Assembly (NCBI GenBank): GCA_036873755.1
Contig: JAVTVY010018960.1
Span: forward strand, 1-64,000
Source: Hanleya hanleyi
Lineage: Eukaryota > Mollusca > Polyplacophora > Lepidopleurida > Hanleyidae
DNA: 64,000 nucleotides
Direction: 5' to 3'
In this document: in pieces, positions 24,001 to 39,000 of the stretch
Layout of the letters: each line of letters begins with the position of its first letter
Numbering within the stretch: position 1 is the stretch's first letter
The notes under the pieces: model-generated
Database searches by the model: none
What the model saw: the letters and a program-made list of their open reading frames with translations, nothing else
What the model was told of the DNA's origin: nothing
Made by a program: the position numbers and the translations under genes

Positions 24001-27000
24001 AAAGAGAAATAATAATATAGTATACAGTCTTCATTCACTGCCTATATTCATCAAGCCTTGGAAGACTGAGATTCATTGACACTAAGAAGCTGAAACTTAA
24101 AACATTATTTATTTGGGTCAACTTCCATCAGAAAATGTGAAAAGATTGAACATGTCTGATCTGATGAAGGTAGTGCTATATTCTAGGGAGTACTCCATTT
24201 TGTATGCAATGTTCTCCGCACAGATTAGACAATAAAGATGAATATTGATATAAAACAAAGGGACGCATTATTATCAGTTACAAACTGATCATCGCCATTT
24301 ATAATTTTCCCATGATGCTCTGATCCGGAGGTAATGGAAATAAGCTCAAAATAACCCGAATGTCACTAACTATGAAGTCGCAATGTTTTAGCTCTAAATT
24401 TTGCTTCATTTTGGAGCAACAGCTCGAGCATTACCTGATTGTCATCTGTATATACTGTTTTTCAGTACTCAAGTAATCATAAATGCCTTACCTGTGACCA
24501 TGATTTGATAAAAAAACTAGAGCCTATAGGCTTTGGGATGTAATCTATGGCTGGGTCAACTTATCATTTTAATAAAACATTGTTCATAAGTAGATTCGAT
24601 TATCAATCAATTCTTTTTATGATGAGACTTTCTTGGTAAAGCACAGAAACTAGTGCTGGATGGGTCGACCCCGTGGGGGTTCGAACCTGCGCTCTCAGAC
24701 TTTGGCACCAAATTGCCAGCAGTAAATGTAAGCGCTCTAAACCACTCGGCCACCTCAGCTCTTGTTTTTGCAGCTGCGTTTAGGCCTATATTGCACGGCA
24801 ATAGCGTGAAGAACAGATGTATTTAGTCTCGTGGCCCCAGTAGAATTTACTTATATCAAGATTTTCAATCTTTTCCACGGGTTAGAACAGCAGTATGTTA
24901 GTCCTTGGTTCTTCAACCTGAGCCAGTGAGCGCGTCACGGGGCTTTGTTTATATTCCACTCGAAAATAGGTCACTCAGTCACGGGACCGTGGAGTTGTGC
25001 ATCAATGAAGGGTGGTCAGTGAAGATTTGTGACAAAAGGCATTTTTGTCGCCGCTGATTGATGCGAACTGAAATCGTATGGCATAGCTAATTTCTAAACT
25101 ACCCCTGTTATGTCAGCAGGGATCCAATATACAGACATAACAGCCATAAGTTTTAAGGCTAATGAAATTTAATACTCCACAGTCTCGCCATATTAGGTAA
25201 ACTGGGTCATATCCACAGCGAGGCTCTGGGTCAGTGGAACGTAAACACTGGCGAGAAAGCACGTGGCCCAGGCTAATAGGCATAAATACACGACTCCACA
25301 GTCTCGCCATATTAGGTAAACTGGGTCATATCCAGAGCGAGGCTCTGGGTCAGTGGACAGTAAACACTGGCGAGAAAGCATGTGGCCCTATAAATATAAC
25401 TAGATGTAACTGTTATCCTAAGGGATAACTGAGATACCCCCCGTCCTGCAAGACACAAGTCTCCCATTCCGAGTAATATTTCAATACAGTATAAATAAAA
25501 CCCAAGGATAGGAAGGGCCATAACTATGTAACAAATGTGTGAATCACACGGTAAATGTATTAAAATAGAAGCAAAATTTTAGGAGTATTAGTCCGGACAA
25601 AACTGTATCTACAGGATGGACTAGCCGATCCTGTACCCCTCCCCCAGCTTTATTGTAAGGGGGGGGGGGGGGTATAATGATGGAATATTATAATGTAAAA
25701 TACTGCTTGCTGATCAGATTATCAGCACTCATTACATGAATATTTGAAGAAATTTGGTAATTTTGACCAAATATTTCAGGTCATAAATAAGAGATGCACA
25801 TCTTCAAACCATATTAAACATGTGTATAAAGTTTCAGAAACATCCAGTAATAACTGGATGTTCTGGGTTATCCGCCATGCGCCCATTCAAGTCTGTGCCG
25901 TAATCATTCTGATAATGCAATCAACGACGAACTCAAATCCACTTATGACCTATACACGGTATTTACAAAACAAGATATTGCGACTATCATCCGGTATTGT
26001 TTATACCAAGTTGCATGAATATGTGAGGAAATTATCGGAAGTATGAAGGGAATGACTGAACGTTAATACATTGTCGACTCACACGATTATTAAATAAACA
26101 TGTAATTTTGTCATTTACGCTTTGCCAGAGTAAATCTGAGCGCGAACGTCACAGGAAGCATGGTACAGGTATGTGTATAGATATTTCCAGCATACGCACT
26201 ACTTCGGCTTGTACGAGACTATAGATCGTGAATCATATATATTATCCGGTTATCTTACGCATTTATACAGTATAGTATAGTAATATAGGTTTTCCATCGA
26301 AATCCGCAACCAGCATTAAATTTAGTTCCCAGTTCGCGGATAGAGCGGCGTACGTCGGCAACGCGGCCTATGTGTCAGATATCACTCCGCCTCACGATTC
26401 TCTCGCACCTTGAAAAAAGCGATTCCCTCGCGATTGAAGATTCGCGATCAAAAACGGATCGCGCATGGGTAAACGATTCAAAAACGATATCGCGAGAGAA
26501 TGTTTTTTTTCCAGAAAAGGTTCAATCGTTTTTTCTCATATTTTTTCTCGATATCCTCGCGACTGATTCACGAATGATCGTTTTTCAATCGAGAGAATTG
26601 AAGGAAAATCGCGACTGAAGAAAAAACGAATAATGGAAACGATCCCTAACGAAGTGGCTTTCAAGCACACTTGTTTACTGCCGCCATCTATCAGAGTACA
26701 AAGATCATACATCAGGCTAATATGAAAAGCATCACTGCTAACAGCGGAAACGGATCATATATCGTTACATTCCTCTCTCCATAATAAACAAAAGATCACC
26801 GGCTTGAACCTAAAGTTCTTACTGTCAGGAGTAGCTGGACTGCTCGATGCTTTAACATTACTCGTACTCAAGGTATTACTGGAGATGTTTTTACTGGAGA
26901 TGTTATCGGAGGTTTGTGCTATTTATACAACGCAAAACTGAGAAATAAAGTACAATGAAAGCAAACTATTAATGTCTCTTGCCTTGAAGTTTAGCTGCTT

Positions 27001-30000
27001 CAATATTTAGAGAACAAACAATGTATCCAACAATTTCAATAGTCCATAGTTCAGAAGGTTCAACCTACACAATACTACACAAGGCTTTCTTCACCACAGT
27101 CCATAGTATCTCACATTACACAATACGACAGTCTTTCTTCAGAATTAGTCAGTAGTCCAGAACTATTCACATTACACATCCCGACACAAAATCCGTCAGA
27201 TAGGCTGGTTTACGGGTGATTCTACCACTGGACGTTCTCATAGTCTCATTCGTAGGAGGACCCGGGCTGGTACATGTAGCAGGTGTACCGCCATTATCGG
27301 TCCCCGTGTTTGCTACTGCTGGTTGGATTGCACACTGGCATGTACAGTTGGGCTACAGGTAGGTCTGTTTGGTGTAACCATTGGACCTGTAATACTTCGT
27401 GATTCTGATGTGTGATTCTCATTTGATGATCGAAGATGTCGCCTATTTCTACGATACACACGACCATCCTCAGTTCGCACTTGATAGGACCTTATATCAA
27501 CTTGACCATCGACACGTTCCTTGACCCACTCTTTCCGTCGGCTCATGGGTCGAATTCGAACTACTTCTCCATCATGAAGGACAGAAAGTTCCTTAGTAGA
27601 ACGATTGTAGTAGTTAGTCTGTTTTACCTTCCGGTTGAACAGTTTACGTGAAAGATCCTCCACAACTCTGGGAATCAACAGCTTGGCGGATGTTGGAAGA
27701 CGGGTTTTTGTTCTTCGACCGAATAGTCGCTGAGCTGGCGAGGATTGGAGACCCTCAGATGGTGTGTTTCGCCAAGCCAGGAGTGCCAGGTATGGATCTG
27801 TAGAATCCTCAAGAGACTTGCGCATCAGTCTCTTCGCAGTCTTGACAGCAATTTCCACTTTACCATTTGATTGTGGGTATGTCGGCGAACTGATAACAGG
27901 ATTAAACTCATACTTTTATGCAAAACTCTCAAACTCCCTACTGTTAAAAAGAGGTCCATTGTCCGACATGAACTCATCAGGAATTCCATGACGAGTAAGA
28001 TTTGATTTCAGTTTGGTGATTACTTCCTTTCATGTCTTGTCATGTAGGCGGTCAATCTCGAAGAAATCAGAGAAGTAATCGACAGTTACAAGATAGTCCT
28101 TGCTGTTGAAACTGAACAGGCCACACCCAATGATTTGCCATGGGCGAATTGAGATTTCGTGACTAACCATCGGTTTCGTCTGCTGTTCATTCTGAAATGT
28201 GTTGCACACATCACATTTGCTGAGGTAATCCTCTAATTCACGGTTCATATTTGGCCAATACACAATCTCTCGCGCCCGTCTAAGACAACCTTGAACACCG
28301 ATGTGACTTGAGTGTATTCTGGTCATTATATCAGTTTTCAGGGTATGTGGAATGACCACCCGTTCACCCTTGAATATCACTCCATTTTGAACTGACAATC
28401 CTCTCTGAAGGGGAAGTAAACCTGAATACCTTGGTCACGTTCAGTTCGAGTTTCAGGCCAACCTTTGAGGATTACGTTCTTCAAACGATTCAAGTCGGTG
28501 TCCTGATTAGTTGCCAGCTAGATGTCAGTCAATGTCTTCTCTGTGACTGGAAGATACTGTAGCATGTTGATACATTCAGTTTCTATCTCCGCTATTGATC
28601 GAACATCCACACTGAATGTGTCTTCATCCATTTTCACGTCATTGGTGAGTGGCAAATATGCCCGACTTAAAGTGTCCGCCAGATACATTTCGCATCCTTT
28701 CTTGTAGACAATTTCATAGTCAAACCTCTGAAGTCTCAAGAGCATGCGCTGCAGTCTTTTTGGGGCTCCAAGTAGACTCTTCTTATGGATTATTTCCAAT
28801 GGCTTATGATCAGACTCGACCAGGATTCTCTGGCCATAGGCGTAGTTCTCGAGACGCTCTAAACTGAAGACTACGGCCAAAAGTTCCTTTTCAATTTGAG
28901 CGTAGTTGGTTTCAGTTGTGATCAATGCTCTGGAAGCATATGCAATGGGGTGGCCATCTTGTATCAAACATGCGCCTAAACCATATTCAGAGGCGTCACA
29001 CTGAATGACTTGGCTTTTCAGCATCGAAATAGCTGAGGACAGGCGACTAGGACAATATTCGCTTGACATCCTCGAAAGCCTTTCCATGCACATGATCATC
29101 CCACATGAATGCAGTCTCTTTCTTGAGAAGATCACGCATTAGAGCAGTAATCGTTGATAGGCTTGGGGAGAACTTTTGTACATAGTTCACCATGCCTAAA
29201 AGTCGTTGTACTGCCTTTCTGTCAGTGGGTGTTGGCATTTTCACGATAGCAGCAATCTTCTCCGGATCTGGTTTCAAGCCTCCGGCAGAGATAACGTGGC
29301 CCATGTAGGCAACCTTCTTTAGACGAAGCTTCAGCTTATCGAAATTAAGCTTGGCATTTCTGTCACGACAACGTTGTAACAGGGCCAGAAGTTTGCGATC
29401 GTGGTCTGCAATCGCCTCAGCATCAGAGTCACCTACGCCAAATAGGAGAATGTCATCATGGATCACGTTAACACCGTCCAGTCCTGTCAGGGCATCGTCC
29501 ATGCGTCTCTGAAATTCCTCAGGGGCTGGTGCTATACCAAACGGTAATCTGGACCAGCGATATTTTCCCCAGGGGGGTCCAAATGTGGTCAGATAGCTAC
29601 TCTATTCCGACAGTTCTACAGGCCAAAATCCATTTTTGGCATCCAACACAGAAAACACACGGGCTTTGGACAACTCCGAAAGAATGTCCTCAATGGTTGG
29701 CGTGGGGTAATGGTTACGTTTCAAAGCTTTGTTGAGAGGCTTTGGGTCGATTCATAGCCTTATCTTCCCAGATGGCTTTGTGATGACCACTAATGATGAT
29801 ATCTAATCTGTTGGCACTTTAACTGGGGCGATGACTCCAGCTTTTGTCAACCTGTGTAGTTCCTCCTTCAACTTTGCCTTAACGGCAATTGGCACTCTGC
29901 GGGTAGGCAATTTTACAGGGGAAACAGTTTTATCAATGTTCAGATGAAGTACCCCATCGAATTTCCCATTGCCATGGAAAACATCACTGAATTCACTTTG

Positions 30001-33000
30001 AATATCAGCTAATGAAAGTTCTGTTACAGGCATGGCGACATTTACTGTGTGATTTGGCTGTATGCCCTCATTTGTGATTTCCTGAACTGTTTCTGTATCA
30101 CGAGGAATGGTCTTGCTCAGGATATGACTGTTATTCACGGTGATGAGTTTCATCCCTTGAATGGCTCTAGATCCTAAGATGGGGTGGACATCCCCCTTCA
30201 CTTCGATGAATTCAACATTATACTTCTTCCCAGTCTTTGGATTTCTGACCGACACGCGTCGTTTCCCCATGGGCTGTGTCTCCGTTTCGTTGAACATTAC
30301 CAATGTGACGTTCGTAGACTCTAGTCCCTTTAAGTCAGGGTCAGTGAAAGCCGAGGCATATACATGATCTGGAAGAACGTTGATCGTGAATCCACAATCC
30401 AACTGAAATTCTACTTCCTGTTTTCCGAGTATCATGACAGCATTGATCCTCTTTGCATAGCCGTCAACAGCATTTATCTGATCTATGTACATATTCATCA
30501 TCGGATGACACTTCCTCCTCTATCACATGGACTCCAGACCGTGTGGGTCCAGATCTCTCAGAACATTTTATTTGGAAGTGATTTTCTCCACCACAGCGGC
30601 TGTACGTCTTGCCCCAGGCTGGGCAAACTTCTTTACGTCTAATGTGTTTCCGTCCACAAAATTTACAGTCAAGTTTTTGTGGTGTACCACTGCGTTTTGC
30701 CCCGAATCCCTTCCGTTGGGGCATTTCCACTTTCTGTGAACCACATTTAGTTTTTTGTACACATTGAACCTCTTCCTGGTTCATCGATTTCAATCGCTGG
30801 CTTGTACTTTCATTGGCTCGAGAAATGTCAATGCAGGATTTGAGAGTTAATTTGGAATCTTGCAACAATTTCTTTCTTGTTGCATTAACCCTGATTCCAA
30901 TTACCAGTCTATCTCTGATCAGAGATTCTTCGAGTTCCCCATAATTAGAAGTCTTTGCCAATGTGCGAACGGAAGCCAGGTATGTATCTATGTTCTCATT
31001 GGATTCCTGTTCACGTTTATTGAAACCAAATCTCTCATATGTTTCATTAGTCTCTCCCAAACAGAAAGACTCAAACTTCTGTAGAACCACTGCAGTGTTG
31101 ATTTTCTCATTTTCATCTGCAAATTCTAGTCCATCATACAATTCCAAGGCATCCGCCCCTATGTACGTCAGCAACGTAGTTGTTTTGAACTTGTTGTCAT
31201 TCTCAGAAATCCCACTGGCTATTTCATAACTGTCACAAACGCGTCTGAACCGTTTCCAATTATTTGCCAAATTTCCCTTTAAATCTAACTTGGGCGGGAA
31301 AGGAATGTTTGTTGGCACAGGTACATGCACGATTTGTGGTGCCAGAGCCTCATCCCCCATACCCACAAATGTTTTTTAACTTCAGATTACAGTACTGGAT
31401 AGGATAAGCTTATGCAGCACCCAGATTTGGATATAGTTCAACAACACACGCTCCCACACGCAATGCAGTTCAGTTCAGAATTGTCACTGTATTGTATTTC
31501 AAGAGATCTACATTGTAGAAATTTATAATGTCAAATACCAACACTAACGTTAACCAGGATGTCGTTGTTGTTGCACTTGTAAGTTTCAGACGACACGAGG
31601 TTTACAGAAATAAACAGTCAGAATTCAGCTCACTTTGTCAATTTTCTAAGGAAGAAATTGACAGACCAGGCGGGAGTTCTTATTCCTATTTTCTGACACC
31701 ATGTAACGTTGTTAAGTTTCTTCTTAAACATAATAGGACATAAAACGTAACGAAGTGGTTTCCAAGCACACTTGTTTACTGCCGCCATCTATCAGAGTAC
31801 AAACGTCATACATCAGGCTAATATGAAAAGCATCACTGCTAACAGCGGAAACGGATCATATATCGTTAAAAGAACGATCAATGAGAAAGCACCAACAGTC
31901 CAATTTATACAGGAGACTTGGTAAGTCAGTTGAGGTATTATTGCCCAATAATGGCTAAATGTATAACAGTAGATAACAAAACGAATGTTCAACATCAGTA
32001 GATTATGTGGGTCAGACGAAAGGTCAATAGTGTAGGTCAACTTGATGGAAATAGTTTTAAGAAAAGATCAGCTAGAATATTGCAATTCAGAAACGAACAA
32101 CGCAAACTAGATCAGAGGTGAAAAGGTCAGTTGAGTCTTCAGAAATACACATAATAGGTCCGAAAACTAATTGGCTGTGTTTGTTGTCATCTGTTCTGCA
32201 TGCATATAACTGCACATACTGTTTCTTTTGTTTGTTTTGATTAATTATCTCTATTAGGTAGTTTAGTTCGTATTTCGGATGTATGAACAACTGATGATTG
32301 CCCTTTCGCGATGTATGTTATTCATATCTTCGCAGATTAATTGAATTGACATAGTTAAGTAGATACATGTTCGTTTGTGTCTTCCTTACCCAAACTAGAA
32401 CGGCATATATACTTGCCCCAGCTGTATGATAATTGTACCCCATACTATGTATCTCATCGAGGGTATGTTTTTTAAGTCAGAGAAAGTAATGTCATTATGA
32501 TATTATTGGGAATTGTCGAAATACTATGGGACCTTTAGTGTTGTGGAAATATGGCTATATTACAGTACGAATCAGCTTATGAGGACCATCACTTGTCAGA
32601 AACGAGTAAATACAACAGGAAAAATACTCTTACATCTGTAAGATATGCCACTTGTCAAGCTATAAATGGAAGGGGGGGGGGGAGTGGAGCAAGAACATGA
32701 GAGTAGGTCACACCACATTGTCATGGAGTGAAACAATATATACAAATTCAAATAAAGAAGTGTAAGAAAAGATAAAAAGAAAACGAGGATGAGCACGTGT
32801 ATTGAAGCGATATGAAAGAGGTGGGGAAAACTGTCGACGTCTGGAGACTATTAGCATCCATATGACTCTACATGAAAGCTTCCCCAGGCACCCTGGATGG
32901 CCGACTGATAGGAATGTATCCAACCCTGCATGGCCGACTGATAGGAATGTATCCAACCCTGGATGGCCGACTGATAGGAATGTATCCAACCCTGGATGGC

Positions 33001-36000
33001 CGACTGATAGGAATGTATCCAACCCTGGATGGCCGACTGATAGGAATGTATCCAACCCTGCATGGCCGACTGATAGGAATGTATCCAACCCTGGATGGCC
33101 GACTGATAGGAATGTATCCAACCCTGGATGGCCGACTGATAGGAATGTATCCAACCCTGGATGGCCGACTGATAGGAATGTATCCAACCCTGGATGGCCG
33201 ACTGATAGGAATGTATCCAACCCTGCATGGCCGACTGATAGGAATGTATCCAACCCTGCATGGCCGACTGATAGGAATGTATCCAACCCTGGATGGCCGA
33301 CTGATAGGAATGTATCCAACCCTGCATGGCCGACTGATAGGAATGTATCCAACCCTGGATGGCCGACTGATAGGAATGTATCCAACCCTGGATGGCCGAC
33401 TGATAGGAATGTATCCAACCCTGGATGGCCGACTGATAGGAATGTATCCAACCCTGGATGGCCGACTGATAGGAATGTATCCATGGCCGACTGATAGGAA
33501 TGTATCCAACCCTGCATGGCCGACTGATAGGAATGTATCCAACCCTGGATGGCCGACTGATAGGAATGTATCCAACCCTGGATGGCCGACTGATAGGAAT
33601 GTATCCAACCCTGGATGGCCGACTGATAGGAATGTATCCAACCCTGGATGGCCGACTGATAGGAATGTATCCAACCCTGGATGGCCGACTGATAGGAATG
33701 TATCCAACCCTGGATGGCCGACTGATAGGAATGTATCCAACCCTGGATGGCCGACTGATAGGAATGTATCCAACCCTGGATGGCCGACTGATAGGAATGT
33801 ATCCAACCCTGGATGGCCGACTGATAGGAATGTATCCAACCCTGGATGGCCGACTGATAGGAATGTATCCAACCCTGGATGGCCGACTGATAGGAATGTA
33901 TCCAACCCTGCATGGCCGACTGATAGGAATGTATCCAACCCTGGATGGCCGACTGATAGGAATGTATCCAACCCTGGATGGCCGACTGATAGGAATGTAT
34001 CCAACCCTGCATGGCCGACTGATAGGAATGTATCCAACCCTGGATGGCCGACTGATAGGAATGTATCCAACCCTGGATGGCCGACTGATAGGAATGTATC
34101 CAACCCTGCATGGCCGACTGATAGGAATGTATCCAACCCTGGATGGCCGACTGATAGGAATGTATCCAACCCTGCATGGCCGACTGATAGGAATGTATCC
34201 AACCCTGCATGGCCGACTGATAGGAATGTATCCAACCCTGGATGGCCGACTGATAGGAATGTATCCAACCCTGCATGGCCGACTGATAGGAATGTATCCA
34301 ACCCTGGATGGCCGACTGATAGGAATGTATCCAACCCTGGATGGCCGACTGATAGGAATGTATCCAACCCTGGATGGCCGACTGATAGGAATGTATCCAA
34401 CCCTGGATGGCCGACTGATAGGAATGTATCCAACCCTGCATGGCCGACTGATAGGAATGTATCCAACCCTGGATGGCCGACTGATAGGAATGTATCCAAC
34501 CCTGCATGGCCGACTGATAGGAATGTATCCAACCCTGGATGGCCGACTGATAGGAATGTATCCAACCCTGGATGGCCGACTGATAGGAATGTATCCAACC
34601 CTGGATGGCCGACTGATAGGAATGTATCCAAAAAATATGCACCCGACGGGTGGGATCCTATTCCTTTTCACACCCTGGAACCCCACGGGTGCCCCAGTTA
34701 GCCGTCTCTTATGACAAGCTCTCTGAGGGCTGAGGCCCATTCTTACCATGTGCATAACGACACCCAATGTCATTTCCCGGAAGCCCCACGACACCCGTCA
34801 TCTACTATTACGACCAATCAAAAGGTTGTGTTTTTACAACCACCTCCAAATTATTGCAAAATTATGGGATACCAAAATTATGGGTTGTCACGTGCCAAAC
34901 ACAGCAGTAATACATCAAATGTGCGTGGCCGGTACATTATAATGATTGGTTTGCACTATAATCCAAGTTAATTCTTACGTAATACTATCTTACCCCGATA
35001 GCAGCAACAGGTGCATTGACACGTGGCTCAGCGAGTGAGCTCCGGTTCGTTCTCCTGGTCTCTTCCATATCTCTTCAAACTGGGACGGCTTTTCTAACTA
35101 CATGTATTGATAACTGGTGTAAATATGACAAATATGGATCAGATTGTCCTACTATGCCAAGAAAGGACCAATAAGCTTACGTTTATGATAATTATGGCAA
35201 GTTCTGATCGAAAACAGCCCAGTTATCATCGAGTAAAACATTTCCTAGGTTAAAGAGACAGCAAAGCGCTCCGATGAACGAATCAGAACTCACGATGTCT
35301 GCCACGTATCAGTGCACCGTCCGCTCCTATCGGATGTTGTCCTGCAAGACAGAAGTGGTCAACAATTTCCAATGATGTCAGCAAGATGTCATGAAGTTCT
35401 TTACATAAAACCCTTACCACTGAACAGTATTCTTTATCCAAATGAATTTCCAAGTCGTTTTCTAGAGAATGTCACGCTTTAAATATGACTGTTCATTTGA
35501 ACACCATGGAGATGTATAATACATGATGTTCAAACGGTCGCTAGCCCAGGGTTAACTGGAATTAGACACAAGTTACTACACGTAGTGCCAGAGACCTTGC
35601 ACCCTACAGTCGTATGTTGCCATCAGTGTACAATATTTATCACAGAATTTGAGAAAATTTGAATGAAGGTGTTGAATGGTGGTATACAAGCGTCTAGTCC
35701 GTCATTCATAATTGAGCTGTCGTCCATTAAAGAATATCCGCGTCCATAATGCAAAGACCTATTCCATGTCAATATAACAGTATTAGCACCAAATTCAAAA
35801 AGACAATCGTAGTATACATAAACATAGGCTAGTTTCCTGCAAGAGAGAAGCGGTCAACAGTTTTCAATGATGCCGACAAGACATGATGATGTTCCAAAGT
35901 ACATGGGTTTATACGGCCCCTAGCCCCGGGTTAAGCGGAATTAGATAAAAGTTACGTAACGCCATAGATCTTGCACGCTACGCTCGTATTTTGCTATCAG

Positions 36001-39000
36001 CATGCGATATTTATCGCCAAATTTGAGAAACTTTGAGTGGAGGCGCTTGGTGGAATAGCCCTGTTTAATAAGTTTCTCCAACAATGTTTTGTGACGTTGA
36101 TTGAAATCGTCACATTGAACACAGGATCTAGCAAATGCTAATAGGCGAGAAATGTATACGCCATATGCAGGTCCCACTGGAATATTACTGTCCAGAAAGG
36201 GATAGTTTACGATGTTGAAATTGTAATCATCTCCTTTGTCATAAAGCCGACGAGAGAGAAGGACCTTTAGCATCAAGTTCTTCCGTAAGACATTTTGAGT
36301 TTTTCAATATCCACATACATTCAACGCCAGAGTTGAATGAATTTTGAATGGTGGTATAGCCTTGTTTGAGGCAATACTATTCTGTGGCGTTTATTGAAAC
36401 TGTCACATTTTTAACAGAATCTAGCAAATTCTATCATGAGAGATATGTATACGCCGTATGAAATATTGCTATCCAGAAATGGGTAGTTAATTATGTCAAA
36501 ATTGTAATCGTCTATCGAAGAGTGGACGTGAGAGAAAGACGTTTTCATCCTCGTATTGGTATAATCCAAATATGATGTTCCATCTGGGCTATCATTAGTT
36601 TCCTTCAAATCCAGTTAATGGGTATATATCCTCCACAGCGGGGGTATATATCCTCCACAGCGGGGGTATATATCCTCCACAGCGGGGTTATATATCCTCC
36701 ACAGCGGGGGTATATGTCCTTCACAGCGGGGTATATATCCTCCACAGCGGGGGTATATATCCTCCACAACGTTGGTAAAGAAGGAAGTATCCAGTGCCAG
36801 GGAGATCGTCTATCTAAAATTTGACTTTGAAATGATCAAGAGTTTTGACGCACTGCATACGTCACATTGAGGTCATGCAGAAATCACTGGCGGCCTATAA
36901 AAGACGGATACACGCGAAGATTCTTCGCTTGCTTGGGACGAGAGCCTCATAGAATAGGACGTACAGCAAAATCTACAATGAATTATTCAGCTCTAGCCTA
37001 TGCATGGCATTCAGTTGATGGCCACGATAATTTATTCTTGAAGCCATGTGCTATATTTTTGGTGTATAATGATGCTATTTTATACGTATATTTTCTTTGT
37101 ACAACGAAATCTCATAGAAGCTTCAAAATAATTTAGATACAACTGGACTTGTTGTGAACAGTGTTTTCTATTTTTAATTTTGGTGTATCACATACAGCAT
37201 GGTTTGAGAGAACAGGTGAGGCATAAAACAAGATCAACCCCATTAACTCATTTGCCGATGTCCACAACTTCACCAACGGTAGATAGACAAAAACAACAAC
37301 AACAACAACACAATAGACAAACAAATAAAGTGCGGAAACTAGATATAAAACTTCAGCAGTAAAGAAATGAAGAAGTTGTTATCCATAGAATAAAGAATTT
37401 TTTTTTATCCATAGAATAACATTGTCTTAGATATAAAACATAAAATCCACCACAGCAGATATACAAATCTAGGCTTAAAATAACATACCGAACTACAATT
37501 GTACAATGTCTATCTATCTATCTATCTATCTATGTTGCAGGCCACGTATGATCCTGGAGTCCAGAGAGGTCTGATAGATTTATTTATACAGGCACAAGAC
37601 GAGGACAAAATGGAGGACGGGTCACCCTGGATAGGAGACAACATTATAATGGGATCCTTGTCAGAAATGTTAGCAGCTGGTCAGTATCGTGAACTGATTG
37701 TAGGACATATTCTTTCCTGACATCTCCCTCCCCTCATATTTCAAAAATTTAATAGATATATTTTATGTAATTTTGTTTCCTAAAATAGTTTCCGAAAAAT
37801 GATCTGAAGCCAATTGATCGAAAGCCCCGGCGGCCATCTCAGGTGGATACAAAACACTTATAAAGTATATTAATCTCCTGAACCACTGAACTGATCGATG
37901 TAATAATACTCGGCATACATGGTCGATGGGTGGCGGTCTAGAAAAATTCCTCATTTCAAGTGGGTCCGTAAACAAATATGGCCACCATTGACCAATCAAT
38001 ATCGTTGGATTTTCAAGTAGCGGATTTTATGGCGAAAACATGTTATTTGACATGGCAATGAAAAATGAATGGGTCCCTTGATTGGTATAAAGAGTTATGG
38101 TGTTTCTTGGACATAAATATGCCGTTTTCGCCATGAAAATCTGGTACTTGAAAATCCGGTACTTGAAAATCCAATGATTTTGATTGGTCTATGGCGGTCA
38201 TATTTTTTAGGGAGCAACACCATATGGAACCTCGACCCATCGATCATGTATGCCGAGTATCGCATCGATCGGTTCAGTGGTTCGAGAGATTAATACCTTT
38301 AAACGATTTCGTATTAACCCAGATGACCGCCAGGGATTCGGATCAATCGGATTCAGGTATTTTTTGGGGGGAACTTACATAAAATATATCTTTTATAGAA
38401 GCTCCAGTTCATCAAGGATATCTTCAGTTTTAAAACAGTTGATTGGTCAATTCAAATTTTCAAAAAGAAACCAGGAATTTTCATTGGCTTGTAGAGACAA
38501 CTGGAAGAATATCCAACCAATCAGAGAGTTACTGCAAAGATCCAGTCGTTCAGTCTGACATCCATTAGGCAGCCGCGGTCCAGGTATCGTTTCCGAATCA
38601 AAACTCACAAAACCCTCTCTTCAACCGCCAATAAATTCGTGAATGTGCCTCTCACCAACCCCCACAGCGTGGTTAACATAAGGATTATCTAAAACAAGAA
38701 GATCGTCCATATAGCGTTTGGTTATTTGAGGATAGAAACGCTTCGTTAATAGCTTTTCTAAATAATCGAAAGACGAATATTATCTAACGTTTTTCAAACA
38801 GATGCCCGTACGGTGTTATTACCTCCGTTACCTACAATTGCTGCCATTACCCCTGGAGAGGCATTTTGGCCATTATCCCTGTGGGTTACTTCTTTTCATT
38901 TCCCTGGGTGTCTTGATTGTCATTACCCTGGGCGTCATAATTTCCAACACCGCTGGTTGTCATGATTGGCAATACGCCTGGGTGTCATGATTGTCATTAT

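Larger units (their letters stand above)
26647..31870 (-). mobile_element. Ty3/gypsy LTR retrotransposon, full-length but decayed
   Basis: Read on the minus strand: 5' LTR, primer-binding site, gag, pol (protease, reverse transcriptase, RNase H, integrase), polypurine tract, 3' LTR. Protease-RT-RNaseH-integrase order places it in Ty3/gypsy (Metaviridae-type). Pol is broken by several stops and frameshifts. The two LTR copies differ at a few of 123 aligned bases, so the insertion is not very recent. It lies antisense in intron 2 of the P450. Confidence 0.88.

Noticed and set aside
24605..24800. tRNA-Leu/Ser gene on the minus strand
   Set aside because: A- and B-box-like words are present, but the acceptor and anticodon stems do not form. 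Better explained as a tRNA-derived SINE.
30161..31229. Plus-strand ORFs over the gypsy element
   Set aside because: Shadows of the minus-strand gag and pol frames, with no domains of their own.
32708..34794. Very long ORFs (about 590-650 codons) on both strands
   Set aside because: They are reading frames through a 33-bp tandem repeat. All frames are open because the unit is a multiple of three, and opposite strands are equally open.
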